This document shows, in pieces, positions 1 through 6,421 of a DNA stretch of 6,422 nucleotides. The notes below the pieces were generated by a model. That model had not been told where the DNA came from. It worked only from the letters and a program-made list of their open reading frames with translations, and ran no database searches. The stretch is from Clostridia bacterium. GTDB lineage: Bacteria; Bacillota; Clostridia; Oscillospirales; CAG-272. Made by a program: the position numbers and the translations under genes. The stretch is taken from contig JAGCJD010000113.1 of the NCBI GenBank assembly GCA_017648425.1, forward strand, positions 1 to 6,422, given 5' to 3'. Each line of letters opens with the position of its first letter. Within the stretch, counting starts at the first letter, position 1.

Positions 1-72
1 GGACTTCGAGAGTCGCATCCTCATGATATCAATATCACAAAGGAAGCGCCCAACTATTCTTCGCAAGGCTAA
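1..72 (+). CDS. 3' end of an unidentified upstream gene (partial)
   Basis: Frame 1 is open from the window edge to a TAA at 70-72, giving 23 residues that end in NYSSQG. The stop lies only 9 nt before a strong intrinsic terminator, the arrangement expected at the end of a transcription unit. The short polar tail carries no motif I recognise, so no function is proposed. The alternatives are that this stretch is non-coding or the 3' part of a structured RNA. Two small inverted repeats (GACT/AGTC at 2-14 and GATAT/ATATC at 25-36) are too weak to support an RNA call. Frame 2 is also open but reads through the terminator, which makes it less likely. Confidence 0.4.
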   Translation, partial: GLRESHPHDINITKEAPNYSSQG

Positions 73-81
73 TAAAAAATC

Positions 82-114
82 AAAACACACTGCATTTTTG
101 CAGTGTGTTTTTTT
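82..114 (+). terminator. Rho-independent terminator
   Basis: A perfect 13-bp stem (82-94 pairing with 99-111) closes a TTTT loop (95-98). It runs into a seven-T tract at 108-114, partly shared with the stem. This ends the upstream transcription unit and separates it from the rlmB operon. On the opposite strand the hairpin is followed by TTTTGATTTTTT, so it could also stop transcription coming from the other direction. Confidence 0.92.
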
Positions 115-145
115 GATGTTTTGTGTTAAAAAATCTTTAAATCTA

Positions 146-174
146 TATACAAATCTGTAATTATATGATATAAT
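146..174 (+). promoter_or_regulatory. Sigma-A-type promoter with extended -10 for the rlmB operon
   Basis: A perfect TATAAT (-10) lies at 169-174, preceded by TGA at 166-168, which makes an extended -10 (TGnTATAAT). A 17-nt spacer separates it from TATACA at 146-151, which matches the TTGACA -35 consensus at 4 of 6 positions. The start site would fall around 180-182, leaving a leader of about 28 nt before the ATG at 209. It sits directly after the terminator of the upstream unit and is the only promoter-like site found upstream of the four genes. I see no operator or riboswitch between it and rlmB. Confidence 0.75.
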
Positions 175-199
175 GTATCTAATTGTAACTATTTGTATT

Positions 200-203
200 G
201 GAG
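200..203 (+). promoter_or_regulatory. Ribosome binding site deciding the rlmB start
   Basis: GGAG lies 5 nt upstream of the ATG at 209. It supports that start over the in-frame ATG at 173, which lies inside the -10 element, has no Shine-Dalgarno sequence, and would add a hydrophobic 12-residue stretch foreign to the family. Confidence 0.75.
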
Positions 204-208
204 TAATT

Positions 209-1030
209 ATGGGTACGAAAAACAATAATGATTTTAGAAATAACAGACGATTTGAAAACAACAAAAAAGATAAGGAGCAAGAGCCGATCTCTGAGGGGCT
301 TGTCGTTGGCAGAAATGCTGTGCGTGAGCTTTTAAAGTCGGGACGCTCGATCGATAAAATATTTGTTCAGCGAGGTGAGCGCGAGGGCTCGATAGTAGTG
401 CTTGTTTCCGAGGCTGTTTCAAGGCACATTCCTCTCGTTGAGGTTGAAAAGACAAAGCTTGATAAAATGACCGCCTTTGCCACACATCAAGGAATAGTTG
501 CTATGGCGGCTGAAAAGGAGTATTGTACTATCGACGATATACTTGATATTGCTGAAAAAAGAGGCGAGCGTCCGTTTATCGTTATAGCTGACGGAATTAC
601 AGATCCACATAATTTGGGAGCATTAATAAGATGTGCTGAGGGAGTAGGCGCTCACGGATTGATAATTCCTAAAAGACGAGCAGTTGGTCTTACGCCCGTT
701 GTAACGCGTTCTTCTTGCGGAGCTATCGAGCATTTGGCAATAGCAAAGGTAACTAATCTTGCATCTACTATTGATACGCTAAAAGAAAAGGGAATTTGGA
801 TATTCGCTGCCGAAGCTGGAGGAGATGCTTATTATGATACGGATTTCAAGTGTCCGTGCGCAATTGTTTTGGGCAGCGAGGGCGATGGTGTTTCACGGCT
901 CATTAAGGACAAATCCGATTATATAACATCTATACCAATGTACGGTCATGTAAATTCATTTAATGTTTCAACGGCTGCAGCCGTTATTCTTGCAGAGGTT
1001 GCAAGACAAAACAAGGGAGCTCTGAAATAA
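209..1030 (+). CDS. rlmB: 23S rRNA (guanosine-2'-O-)methyltransferase, SpoU/TrmH family
   Basis: This 273-residue protein is a SpoU-class (SPOUT, trefoil-knot) methyltransferase that transfers a methyl group from S-adenosylmethionine to a ribose 2'-OH. Family precedent (E. coli RlmB, B. subtilis YacO) points to the guanosine equivalent to G2251 in the 23S rRNA peptidyl-transferase P-loop. Residues 1-27 are a polar Asn/Lys/Arg-rich extension, possibly RNA-contacting. Residues 29-105 form the L30e-like substrate-binding domain, starting with VVGRNAVREL and including THQGIVA. The catalytic domain shows all three SpoU motifs: motif 1 at 128-141 (DGITDPHNLGALIR, with N135 and R141), motif 2 at 220-227 (VLGSEGDG, E224) and motif 3 at 241-256 (SIPMYGHVNSFNVSTA). 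Length and domain order are normal for the family. The ATG at 209 is chosen because it follows a GGAG site and a promoter. It is the first gene of the apparent operon, 18 nt before the next. The exact target nucleotide is inferred; a related SpoU specificity is possible. Confidence 0.93.
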   Translation: MGTKNNNDFRNNRRFENNKKDKEQEPISEGLVVGRNAVRELLKSGRSIDKIFVQRGEREGSIVVLVSEAVSRHIPLVEVEKTKLDKMTAFATHQGIVAMAAEKEYCTIDDILDIAEKRGERPFIVIADGITDPHNLGALIRCAEGVGAHGLIIPKRRAVGLTPVVTRSSCGAIEHLAIAKVTNLASTIDTLKEKGIWIFAAEAGGDAYYDTDFKCPCAIVLGSEGDGVSRLIKDKSDYITSIPMYGHVNSFNVSTAAAVILAEVARQNKGALK

Positions 1031-1048
1031 TTTTTATTTGGAGGCAGT

Positions 1049-3841
1049 ATGAGTAAGGAACAAAACATTGACGATATATTAAAGCTGTTAAGGGATTCTG
1101 TAAACACGGATACGCTTGATGTAATTGACGAGCAACCGACCGGCGAAAAGGATATTTCTACAGAGCTTTTACAGGAATCGTTAAAAAGTAAATATATTGA
1201 TACTGAGATTTTAAACGAGGATCTGCAAACTGAAAGCACCGATAAATATATTTTGGACAGTGATTTTTTGACTGAGATCGAGGAATTGTCTGCGATTGAT
1301 GATTTGGATAACAGTACAGTAGAGGAGCAGATATTTGCTCCTTCAAAGCTTATCGATTTAAATGATGTTTCCGATGTAAAGCCAATTTTTGATGATCAGG
1401 TAATCGTTGAGCAAGTAGTTACCAATGATTTGGAAAAATTGGAGGATACCCTTGTTGATAACGAGCCTGTACAGTTTCAAGATAACATTGACGAGGAGCT
1501 TCCGATAGATACTACCGATGAGCTTGTTGCAGCATTAAAGCCAACTGAGGATATTGTATCCGCATACGAGGACACTCCTGATGATACAATCTACGAATTT
1601 GACGAGCAGGAGCAGATATATGCAGATATAAGTCTTGATGACAATAATGTTACAGAGGACAATATTGCAGAGCTCGACGAAGATACACCTAAGGGTGATG
1701 TTGTAAATACTACTGAAAACCTTGAAGAGGAGCATGAAACATTTCTTGCTTCAATGAGAAAAACAGGACTTGATTTTACCGCAGAGGATATGAGTATATC
1801 TGCGGATAAAAAAAGCAGCGAACAGAATTCCTTTTATGTCTCAAATGACAATTCTGATCCTATTGTGACTGATGATATAGATCTTTCTACGATAAACCTT
1901 ATGATGCAATTCTGCGAAAAGGAAGAATTGGAAAGAACTATTGGAAATCAAAAAGTAGATGATTTTCTTAAATTTGAGGATTATTCAAATGAAGAATCGC
2001 AGGCAGACCGCGCTACTTCAAAAAAGGAATTTACCTCGCCAGAGCAAGCTGAGGAAATTCTTGCTTCATACAAAAAAAGCAAGAATAGCGCTGCTTTGTC
2101 GTTGATAATTTGTTTGGTAATAGGTGTTATCTCGTTTATATACGAGCTTATTCCGAGAGTGGGCAGAACTAGCGGATTGATCGATTATACCGCGTATCCC
2201 GCGGTTTATGCTTTGATTGGATTGCAATTTCTTGTGTTTGCGGGCGTAGTTTATTACAAGCAGATCTGGCACGGATTAAAGCGCGCATTCTCATTTTCAC
2301 CCAACAAATATTCGATTGCGGCAATAATCATGTCACTTACAGTAATATATGATTTAATAGTCGTCATTTTACTTGCATTTACAAATGATGAGCTGCCGTC
2401 AATGTATAACACTATCGCTATATTTTCTTGCGCATTATGTATTCTCGCCGATCTTCTCAGTGTCTCGGCTGAGGCTAGATCGTTTGGAGTATATAGCTCG
2501 GAAGCAAAGAAATATACGCTTGTTAAGGAAACTGAAAAGAGCAGTATTGGCTCTAAAATGTACAGCGGCGGACTTGATTCTGAAAAGTCAATTTATTCTG
2601 CACGCACTGTTGATTTTCCTAACGGATTTTTTAAGAGTCTTGAAAACAAATCAGAAAACAAGCTTCTCACAGTTTTACTTATGCCTGCGTTGATACTTGG
2701 TATTATAGCAGCAATAGTTTCTGCTTCGATAGGATTTGACGCTTATACTGCTAGTGCGGCGTTTATGGTTTGTATTTACTCAATACTTCCTGTTATTCTT
2801 ATAGTTTCAGACATAATTCCGTATTGGATTGCTTGTGTCAGATTATCCAAGCGTTCGTGCGCTTTTTCGGGTATGGGAGCTATCGAAAAATACGAAAAAT
2901 GCGATATAATGGTGTTCAACGATCTTCATGTATTCAAAAAATGCAAGACCGAGGATATTGGCATTGTAGTGTACGATAATGGAGTCGGATATTTAACGCT
3001 CGGCTGTCTTGATGCCGTATATCAAAAGATCGGCGGACCGTTATCGGGAATGAAAATGAATCTACCCGATGTTTTTAAGTTTGACAATGTTATTTTTAAG
3101 AGAATTTCACGAAATGGCATTGAAGCAATTGTTGACAAAAAGCACTCAATAATTATTGGTGATCCTTCGTATATGCAAAGATACGGTCTTGTTTTCCCTG
3201 AAAACGAGCAAAAAAGCGATAGACTTACCTTGTGTGTATCCTTGAACGGAAAGGTGAGCGCAAAACTCAGTGTCAGATATGAAATCGAACCTGTTTTTGA
3301 AATGTTGGCAGAACGATTGGGCAAAGAAGGTATTTCCTGCGCTGTGCAGACCTACGATCCTTTGATAAACGGTGTTATGATTTCAAGAGCAAGAGTTATC
3401 GGTAGCTCTCCTATCAGTGTAGTTCACGGAACTGTTGAGGACATGAGAGCGCGTGATATCAAGCGTTACAGAAACGGTGAGGACGCTATTATCTCTTGCG
3501 CTTCTAGATTAAAGCTTGTTGAAGTTGAGGTTTGGCTCAAAAAGCTATCGTCAATCAAAAAACTTTGCAACAGAATATCTGTGGCATTTTCCGCGTTTGG
3601 TCTTTTGACTGTTATACTATTGATCTCGCTCGGTGTTGTGGGATATGTTGATCAAAACTATATATTTATTTACTTGATTTTAGAACTAATTGCGTTGGCA
3701 ATACCAATGATTAAGTATTTACCTCACAAAAAATATTTTACTGTCGAGGCTTTGAACGCTGAAATAGAAAAACAAAAGCATGAACAATATATAGCAGAGC
3801 AAAAAAATAATAAAAAGAAAACAAGAAAAACAAGTGATTAA
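1049..3841 (+). CDS. Degenerate P-type ATPase-like membrane protein with long acidic N-terminus
   Basis: This 930-residue protein of unknown function has a GGAGG site at 1040-1044, 4 nt before its ATG. Residues 1-340 are hydrophilic and very acidic (28 D/E against 8 K/R in the first 100), probably disordered and cytoplasmic. Eight likely membrane helices follow, at about 347-368, 384-403, 421-444, 453-474, 539-563, 567-593, 842-866 and 871-890. This is the MA, MB, M1-M6 order of P1B-type ATPases. The soluble part also aligns with that fold. P581 in helix 6 lies 43 residues before VFNDLHVF (622-629), at the place of VFDKTGTL. Then come QKIGGPL (659-665, like the N-domain HP motif), SIIIGDPSYM (700-709), LNGKVSAKLSV (732-742), TYDP (768-771, like TGDN), VVHGTVED (791-798, like GDGxND), and GEDAIISCASRLKLV (810-824, like the segment before M5). 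The phosphorylated Asp is Asn624 and no TGE exists in the helix 4-5 loop, so pumping is unlikely. The C-terminus (904-930) is Lys-rich. Homology is judged by eye; a scaffold or sensor role is inference. Confidence 0.8.
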   Translation: MSKEQNIDDILKLLRDSVNTDTLDVIDEQPTGEKDISTELLQESLKSKYIDTEILNEDLQTESTDKYILDSDFLTEIEELSAIDDLDNSTVEEQIFAPSKLIDLNDVSDVKPIFDDQVIVEQVVTNDLEKLEDTLVDNEPVQFQDNIDEELPIDTTDELVAALKPTEDIVSAYEDTPDDTIYEFDEQEQIYADISLDDNNVTEDNIAELDEDTPKGDVVNTTENLEEEHETFLASMRKTGLDFTAEDMSISADKKSSEQNSFYVSNDNSDPIVTDDIDLSTINLMMQFCEKEELERTIGNQKVDDFLKFEDYSNEESQADRATSKKEFTSPEQAEEILASYKKSKNSAALSLIICLVIGVISFIYELIPRVGRTSGLIDYTAYPAVYALIGLQFLVFAGVVYYKQIWHGLKRAFSFSPNKYSIAAIIMSLTVIYDLIVVILLAFTNDELPSMYNTIAIFSCALCILADLLSVSAEARSFGVYSSEAKKYTLVKETEKSSIGSKMYSGGLDSEKSIYSARTVDFPNGFFKSLENKSENKLLTVLLMPALILGIIAAIVSASIGFDAYTASAAFMVCIYSILPVILIVSDIIPYWIACVRLSKRSCAFSGMGAIEKYEKCDIMVFNDLHVFKKCKTEDIGIVVYDNGVGYLTLGCLDAVYQKIGGPLSGMKMNLPDVFKFDNVIFKRISRNGIEAIVDKKHSIIIGDPSYMQRYGLVFPENEQKSDRLTLCVSLNGKVSAKLSVRYEIEPVFEMLAERLGKEGISCAVQTYDPLINGVMISRARVIGSSPISVVHGTVEDMRARDIKRYRNGEDAIISCASRLKLVEVEVWLKKLSSIKKLCNRISVAFSAFGLLTVILLISLGVVGYVDQNYIFIYLILELIALAIPMIKYLPHKKYFTVEALNAEIEKQKHEQYIAEQKNNKKKTRKTSD

Positions 3842-3842
3842 A

Positions 3843-5702
3843 ATGAACAAACAAATCAGTACTATATTAAAATCCGTAACAAAGCCAGGAAGATATTCAT
3901 GCGGTGAGTACGGTCAAATTATAAAGGATAAAGCAAATATCAAGGCGAGATTTGCCTTTTGCTTTCCGGATACATACGAGATAGGAATGTCTAATCTTGG
4001 CGTGAGGATACTTTACGGAGTTCTAAACCAAGAGGAAGATGTTTGGTGTGAGCGGGTATATACGCCTTGGCTCGATATGCAAGAAAAGATGCGTGAGCAT
4101 AATCTGCCTCTTTGTGCTTGTGAGAGTGGAGATCCCATATCTGATTTTGATATGATCGGATTTACACTTCAATACGAAATGAGCTATACAAATGTGCTCA
4201 ATATGCTTGACCTCGCAAAGCTACCGCTTTATGCAAAGGACAGAGACGATACCATGCCAATAATTATTGGCGGAGGTCCTTGCGCTTATAACGCTGAGCC
4301 TGTTGCTGACTTCTTTGATCTTTTCAATATTGGCGAAGGTGAGGAAATGCTCCCTGAGTTATGCAGACTGTATATAAAAATGAAGGACGAGGGCAGATAT
4401 TCAAAAGCTGAATATCTTCATGAGGCTGCGCGCACTATTGAGGGAATATATGTTCCGTCACTGTATAATGTAACCTATAATGAAGACGGAACAATTAACG
4501 CATATACGCCAATATATGATGATATTCCAAAGCAGGTACGAAAAAGAATAATTACTGACATGGATAAATCGTATTTTCCTGAAAAAGTAGTAATGCCTTA
4601 TATCGAAACTGTACACGACAGAATAATGCTTGAAGTATTTCGTGGCTGTATCAGAGGCTGTCGCTTTTGTCAGGCAGGAATAATATACCGACCTGTCAGA
4701 GAAAAATCCCCTGATGTATTAAACGAGCAAGCGAAATGTCTTTATGAGGCTACCGGGTATGACGAAATATCTCTCACCTCACTTTCTATCAGTGATTATA
4801 CGCACCTTGAGGAGCTGACGGATCAACTGCTCGAATGGACGAACGAGAATATGGTAAGCTTATCATTGCCATCGCTGCGTGTTGATAGCTTTAATAAGGA
4901 GCTTATGGATAAAATCGCAACTGTACGCTCGTCCTCGTTGACATTTGCTCCAGAAGCCGGAACACAGCGTCTTCGTGATGTTATAAACAAAAATGTTCGC
5001 GAAGAAGATCTCCTCAGAGCTGTAAATGTTGCCTTTGAGGCGGGAAAAAATACAGTTAAGCTATATTTTATGTCGGGATTGCCGACAGAAACATATGACG
5101 ACCTTAAAGGCATTTCCGATCTTGCTTCTCATGTTGTTGATGCATATTATAAGTGTCCCAACAGAAATAAGGCGAAAAAGCCGCAGGTTACTATAAGTGT
5201 TTCGTGCTTTATACCAAAGCCTTTTACTCCTTTCCAATGGGAGGCTCAGGATACCATGGAAATGCTTGCTGAAAAGCAAGAATACCTAGGCTCTCAGATA
5301 ACTGACAGAAAGATCAGATATACCCACCATGATGCACGAGTAAGCCGTATTGAGGCGGTTTTAGCAAGAGGCGATCGTCGTCTTGCCCCCGCTCTCGCTC
5401 TTGCTTGTAGGGAAGGGTTTGCCTTTGACGCATGGGACGAGTGTTTTGATTATGACAAGTGGATATCGGTTTTTGAGCGTTGCGGAATTGATCCTGCTTT
5501 TTACGCAAACCGAGCCTTTGGTCTTGGCGAGGTATTGCCTTGGGATATTATTGATTGTGGAGTTACAAAGGAGTTCTTGCTTCGAGAGCGAAATAAAGCG
5601 TATGCCGAGAACACAACTCCGCACTGTCGCGAGAAATGTAGCGGTTGCGGAGCAAATAAATTGGGAGGTGAACGCACATGTTGTCCAAAGGCTCAAAGTT
5701 GA
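3843..5702 (+). CDS. B12-binding-like radical SAM protein, TIGR03960 type
   Basis: This 619-residue protein belongs to an uncharacterised radical SAM family whose members are adjacent or fused to DUF2344 proteins. Residues 1-240 form the N-terminal Rossmann-like (B12-binding-like) domain, with FPDTYEIGMSNLG (41-53) and IIIGGGPC (140-147). DxYxxG stands where true cobalamin binders have DxHxxG, so cobalamin binding is not assured. The radical SAM core starts with GCIRGCRFCQAG (268-279), whose C269, C273 and C276 should ligate the 4Fe-4S cluster that cleaves S-adenosylmethionine. YRPVRE (282-287) and FMSGLPTET (409-417) are further core motifs. The C-terminus holds a second Cys cluster: C595, C599 and C602 as Cx3Cx2C, then C613 and C614. 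The ATG at 3843 is 1 nt after the previous stop, and no Shine-Dalgarno is visible. An in-frame GTG at 3834 would add three residues and overlap the previous gene by 8 nt. Either start implies translational coupling. Substrate unknown; RNA or ribosome modification is only a contextual guess. Confidence 0.9.
   Translation: MNKQISTILKSVTKPGRYSCGEYGQIIKDKANIKARFAFCFPDTYEIGMSNLGVRILYGVLNQEEDVWCERVYTPWLDMQEKMREHNLPLCACESGDPISDFDMIGFTLQYEMSYTNVLNMLDLAKLPLYAKDRDDTMPIIIGGGPCAYNAEPVADFFDLFNIGEGEEMLPELCRLYIKMKDEGRYSKAEYLHEAARTIEGIYVPSLYNVTYNEDGTINAYTPIYDDIPKQVRKRIITDMDKSYFPEKVVMPYIETVHDRIMLEVFRGCIRGCRFCQAGIIYRPVREKSPDVLNEQAKCLYEATGYDEISLTSLSISDYTHLEELTDQLLEWTNENMVSLSLPSLRVDSFNKELMDKIATVRSSSLTFAPEAGTQRLRDVINKNVREEDLLRAVNVAFEAGKNTVKLYFMSGLPTETYDDLKGISDLASHVVDAYYKCPNRNKAKKPQVTISVSCFIPKPFTPFQWEAQDTMEMLAEKQEYLGSQITDRKIRYTHHDARVSRIEAVLARGDRRLAPALALACREGFAFDAWDECFDYDKWISVFERCGIDPAFYANRAFGLGEVLPWDIIDCGVTKEFLLRERNKAYAENTTPHCREKCSGCGANKLGGERTCCPKAQS
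5663..5669 (+). promoter_or_regulatory. Strong ribosome binding site inside the radical SAM gene
   Basis: GGGAGGT, with the GGAGG core at 5664-5668, lies 9 nt before the ATG at 5678. It is entirely inside the coding sequence of the upstream gene, where it contributes to the Leu-Gly-Gly-Glu codons of the C-terminal tail. It fixes the start of the DUF2344 gene and lets it be initiated independently of coupling. Confidence 0.85.
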
Positions 5703-6421
5703 ACGAAAAGAAAAGACTTAACTCGTTACCTCTTTTTGATACTCCTAAGAATGTAAGATTAAAATTTATAAAGGTTGGCAATCTGCAATATATCTCTCAT
5801 TTGGATTTACAGAGGACATTTAACAGGGTGATTACTCGCGCATGTATTCCCGTGTGGTACACAAAGGGCTTTAATCCCCACGCAAAGCTTGTGTTCTCAA
5901 CACCCTTGAGCGTTGGAGCGCAAAGTAATTGCGAATATCTGGATATACGCATTGACAGAGAGATCTCTTTTGCAGAGATAATGGAAAGATTGAATTGTGA
6001 GCTAACTGAGGAGCTTTGTATAATTGATGCGTACGAGCCCGTTGAGGATTTTTCCAAAATTGCATGGTCGAGCTACAATATTGAAATTTGTACGGATAAC
6101 GCAAACTCAAATATTGTGGAACAAATAAAAAAATTGCTTACATCATCTCCTCTTTATCTTATTAAAAAAACAAAGTCGGGAGAGAAGCAAATCGATATAA
6201 TTCCTCTTATAAACAGTGTTGCAGTATCCTTTGATGATGCAACATCGATCATTAAAATTTCCTGCATATTATCCGCTTCCAGCACCGAATATCTCAATCC
6301 TGAGATGTTAATTACAGCTTTGAAGAATAATTTAGGTCTTCTTTGCGGAGATCCAACCAAAGAGAGCTATACGATAATAAGAACGGGACTTTTAAAAGAG
6401 GATATGACCGAATTTTCATAA
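5678..6421 (+). CDS. Radical SAM-linked protein, DUF2344 (TIGR03936 type)
   Basis: This complete 247-residue protein ends with TAA one base before the window edge. Residues 25-93 carry the family signature: VRLKFIKVG (26-34), YISHLDLQRTFNR (38-50), YTKGFNPHAKLVFSTPLSVG (61-80) and CEYLDIRI (85-92). Highly conserved polar residues include S40, H41, D43, N66 and H68. They could form a binding or metal site, but no activity is established for the family. The remainder (94-247) is more variable and ends in a region around residues 228-240 (KESYTIIRTGLLK). Family members are encoded next to, or fused to, radical SAM proteins like the gene upstream, so the two probably act as one complex or on one substrate. 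The genes overlap by 25 nt in different frames, and a strong Shine-Dalgarno supports the ATG at 5678. The first 24 residues, before the conserved part, are polar and probably flexible. In related Firmicutes the next genes are often RNase G and ribosomal proteins L21 and L27, which lie outside this window. Confidence 0.9.
   Translation: MLSKGSKLNEKKRLNSLPLFDTPKNVRLKFIKVGNLQYISHLDLQRTFNRVITRACIPVWYTKGFNPHAKLVFSTPLSVGAQSNCEYLDIRIDREISFAEIMERLNCELTEELCIIDAYEPVEDFSKIAWSSYNIEICTDNANSNIVEQIKKLLTSSPLYLIKKTKSGEKQIDIIPLINSVAVSFDDATSIIKISCILSASSTEYLNPEMLITALKNNLGLLCGDPTKESYTIIRTGLLKEDMTEFS

Noticed and set aside
1..72. Possible 3' end of a structured RNA (such as 6S RNA) before the terminator
   Set aside because: Only two very short inverted repeats are visible and no conserved RNA core could be recognised. 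An open reading frame ending just before the terminator is the simpler explanation.
173..208. A longer rlmB reading frame starting at ATG 173
   Set aside because: The ATG overlaps the TATAAT element (169-174), lacks a ribosome binding site, and would add a hydrophobic 12-residue stretch. The ATG at 209 has GGAG at the right distance.
1139..1147. TGE tripeptide in the acidic N-terminus (residues 31-33), like the P-type ATPase dephosphorylation motif
   Set aside because: It lies over 300 residues before the first membrane helix, in a disordered region, so it cannot be the actuator motif between helices 4 and 5. It is a chance match.
1191..1277. Imperfect tandem repeat in the acidic region (KYIDTEIL / KYILDSDFL, 18 residues apart)
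   Set aside because: Too degenerate at DNA level to call a repeat; low-complexity acidic sequence produces such similarity easily.
2189..2205. GC-rich hairpin ACCGCG / CGCGGT with a 5-nt loop
   Set aside because: Six base pairs inside the coding sequence between predicted helices 1 and 2, with no T tract and no nearby gene boundary. Likely a chance product of codon choice.
2373..2693. 106-residue open frame on the + strand inside the membrane protein gene
   Set aside because: It is in another frame of a gene with clear domain content, has no ribosome binding site, and its product shows no recognisable motif.
5383..5721. 112-residue open frame spanning the end of the radical SAM gene
   Set aside because: It overlaps two well-supported genes in a third frame, has no ribosome binding site, and gives no recognisable motif.
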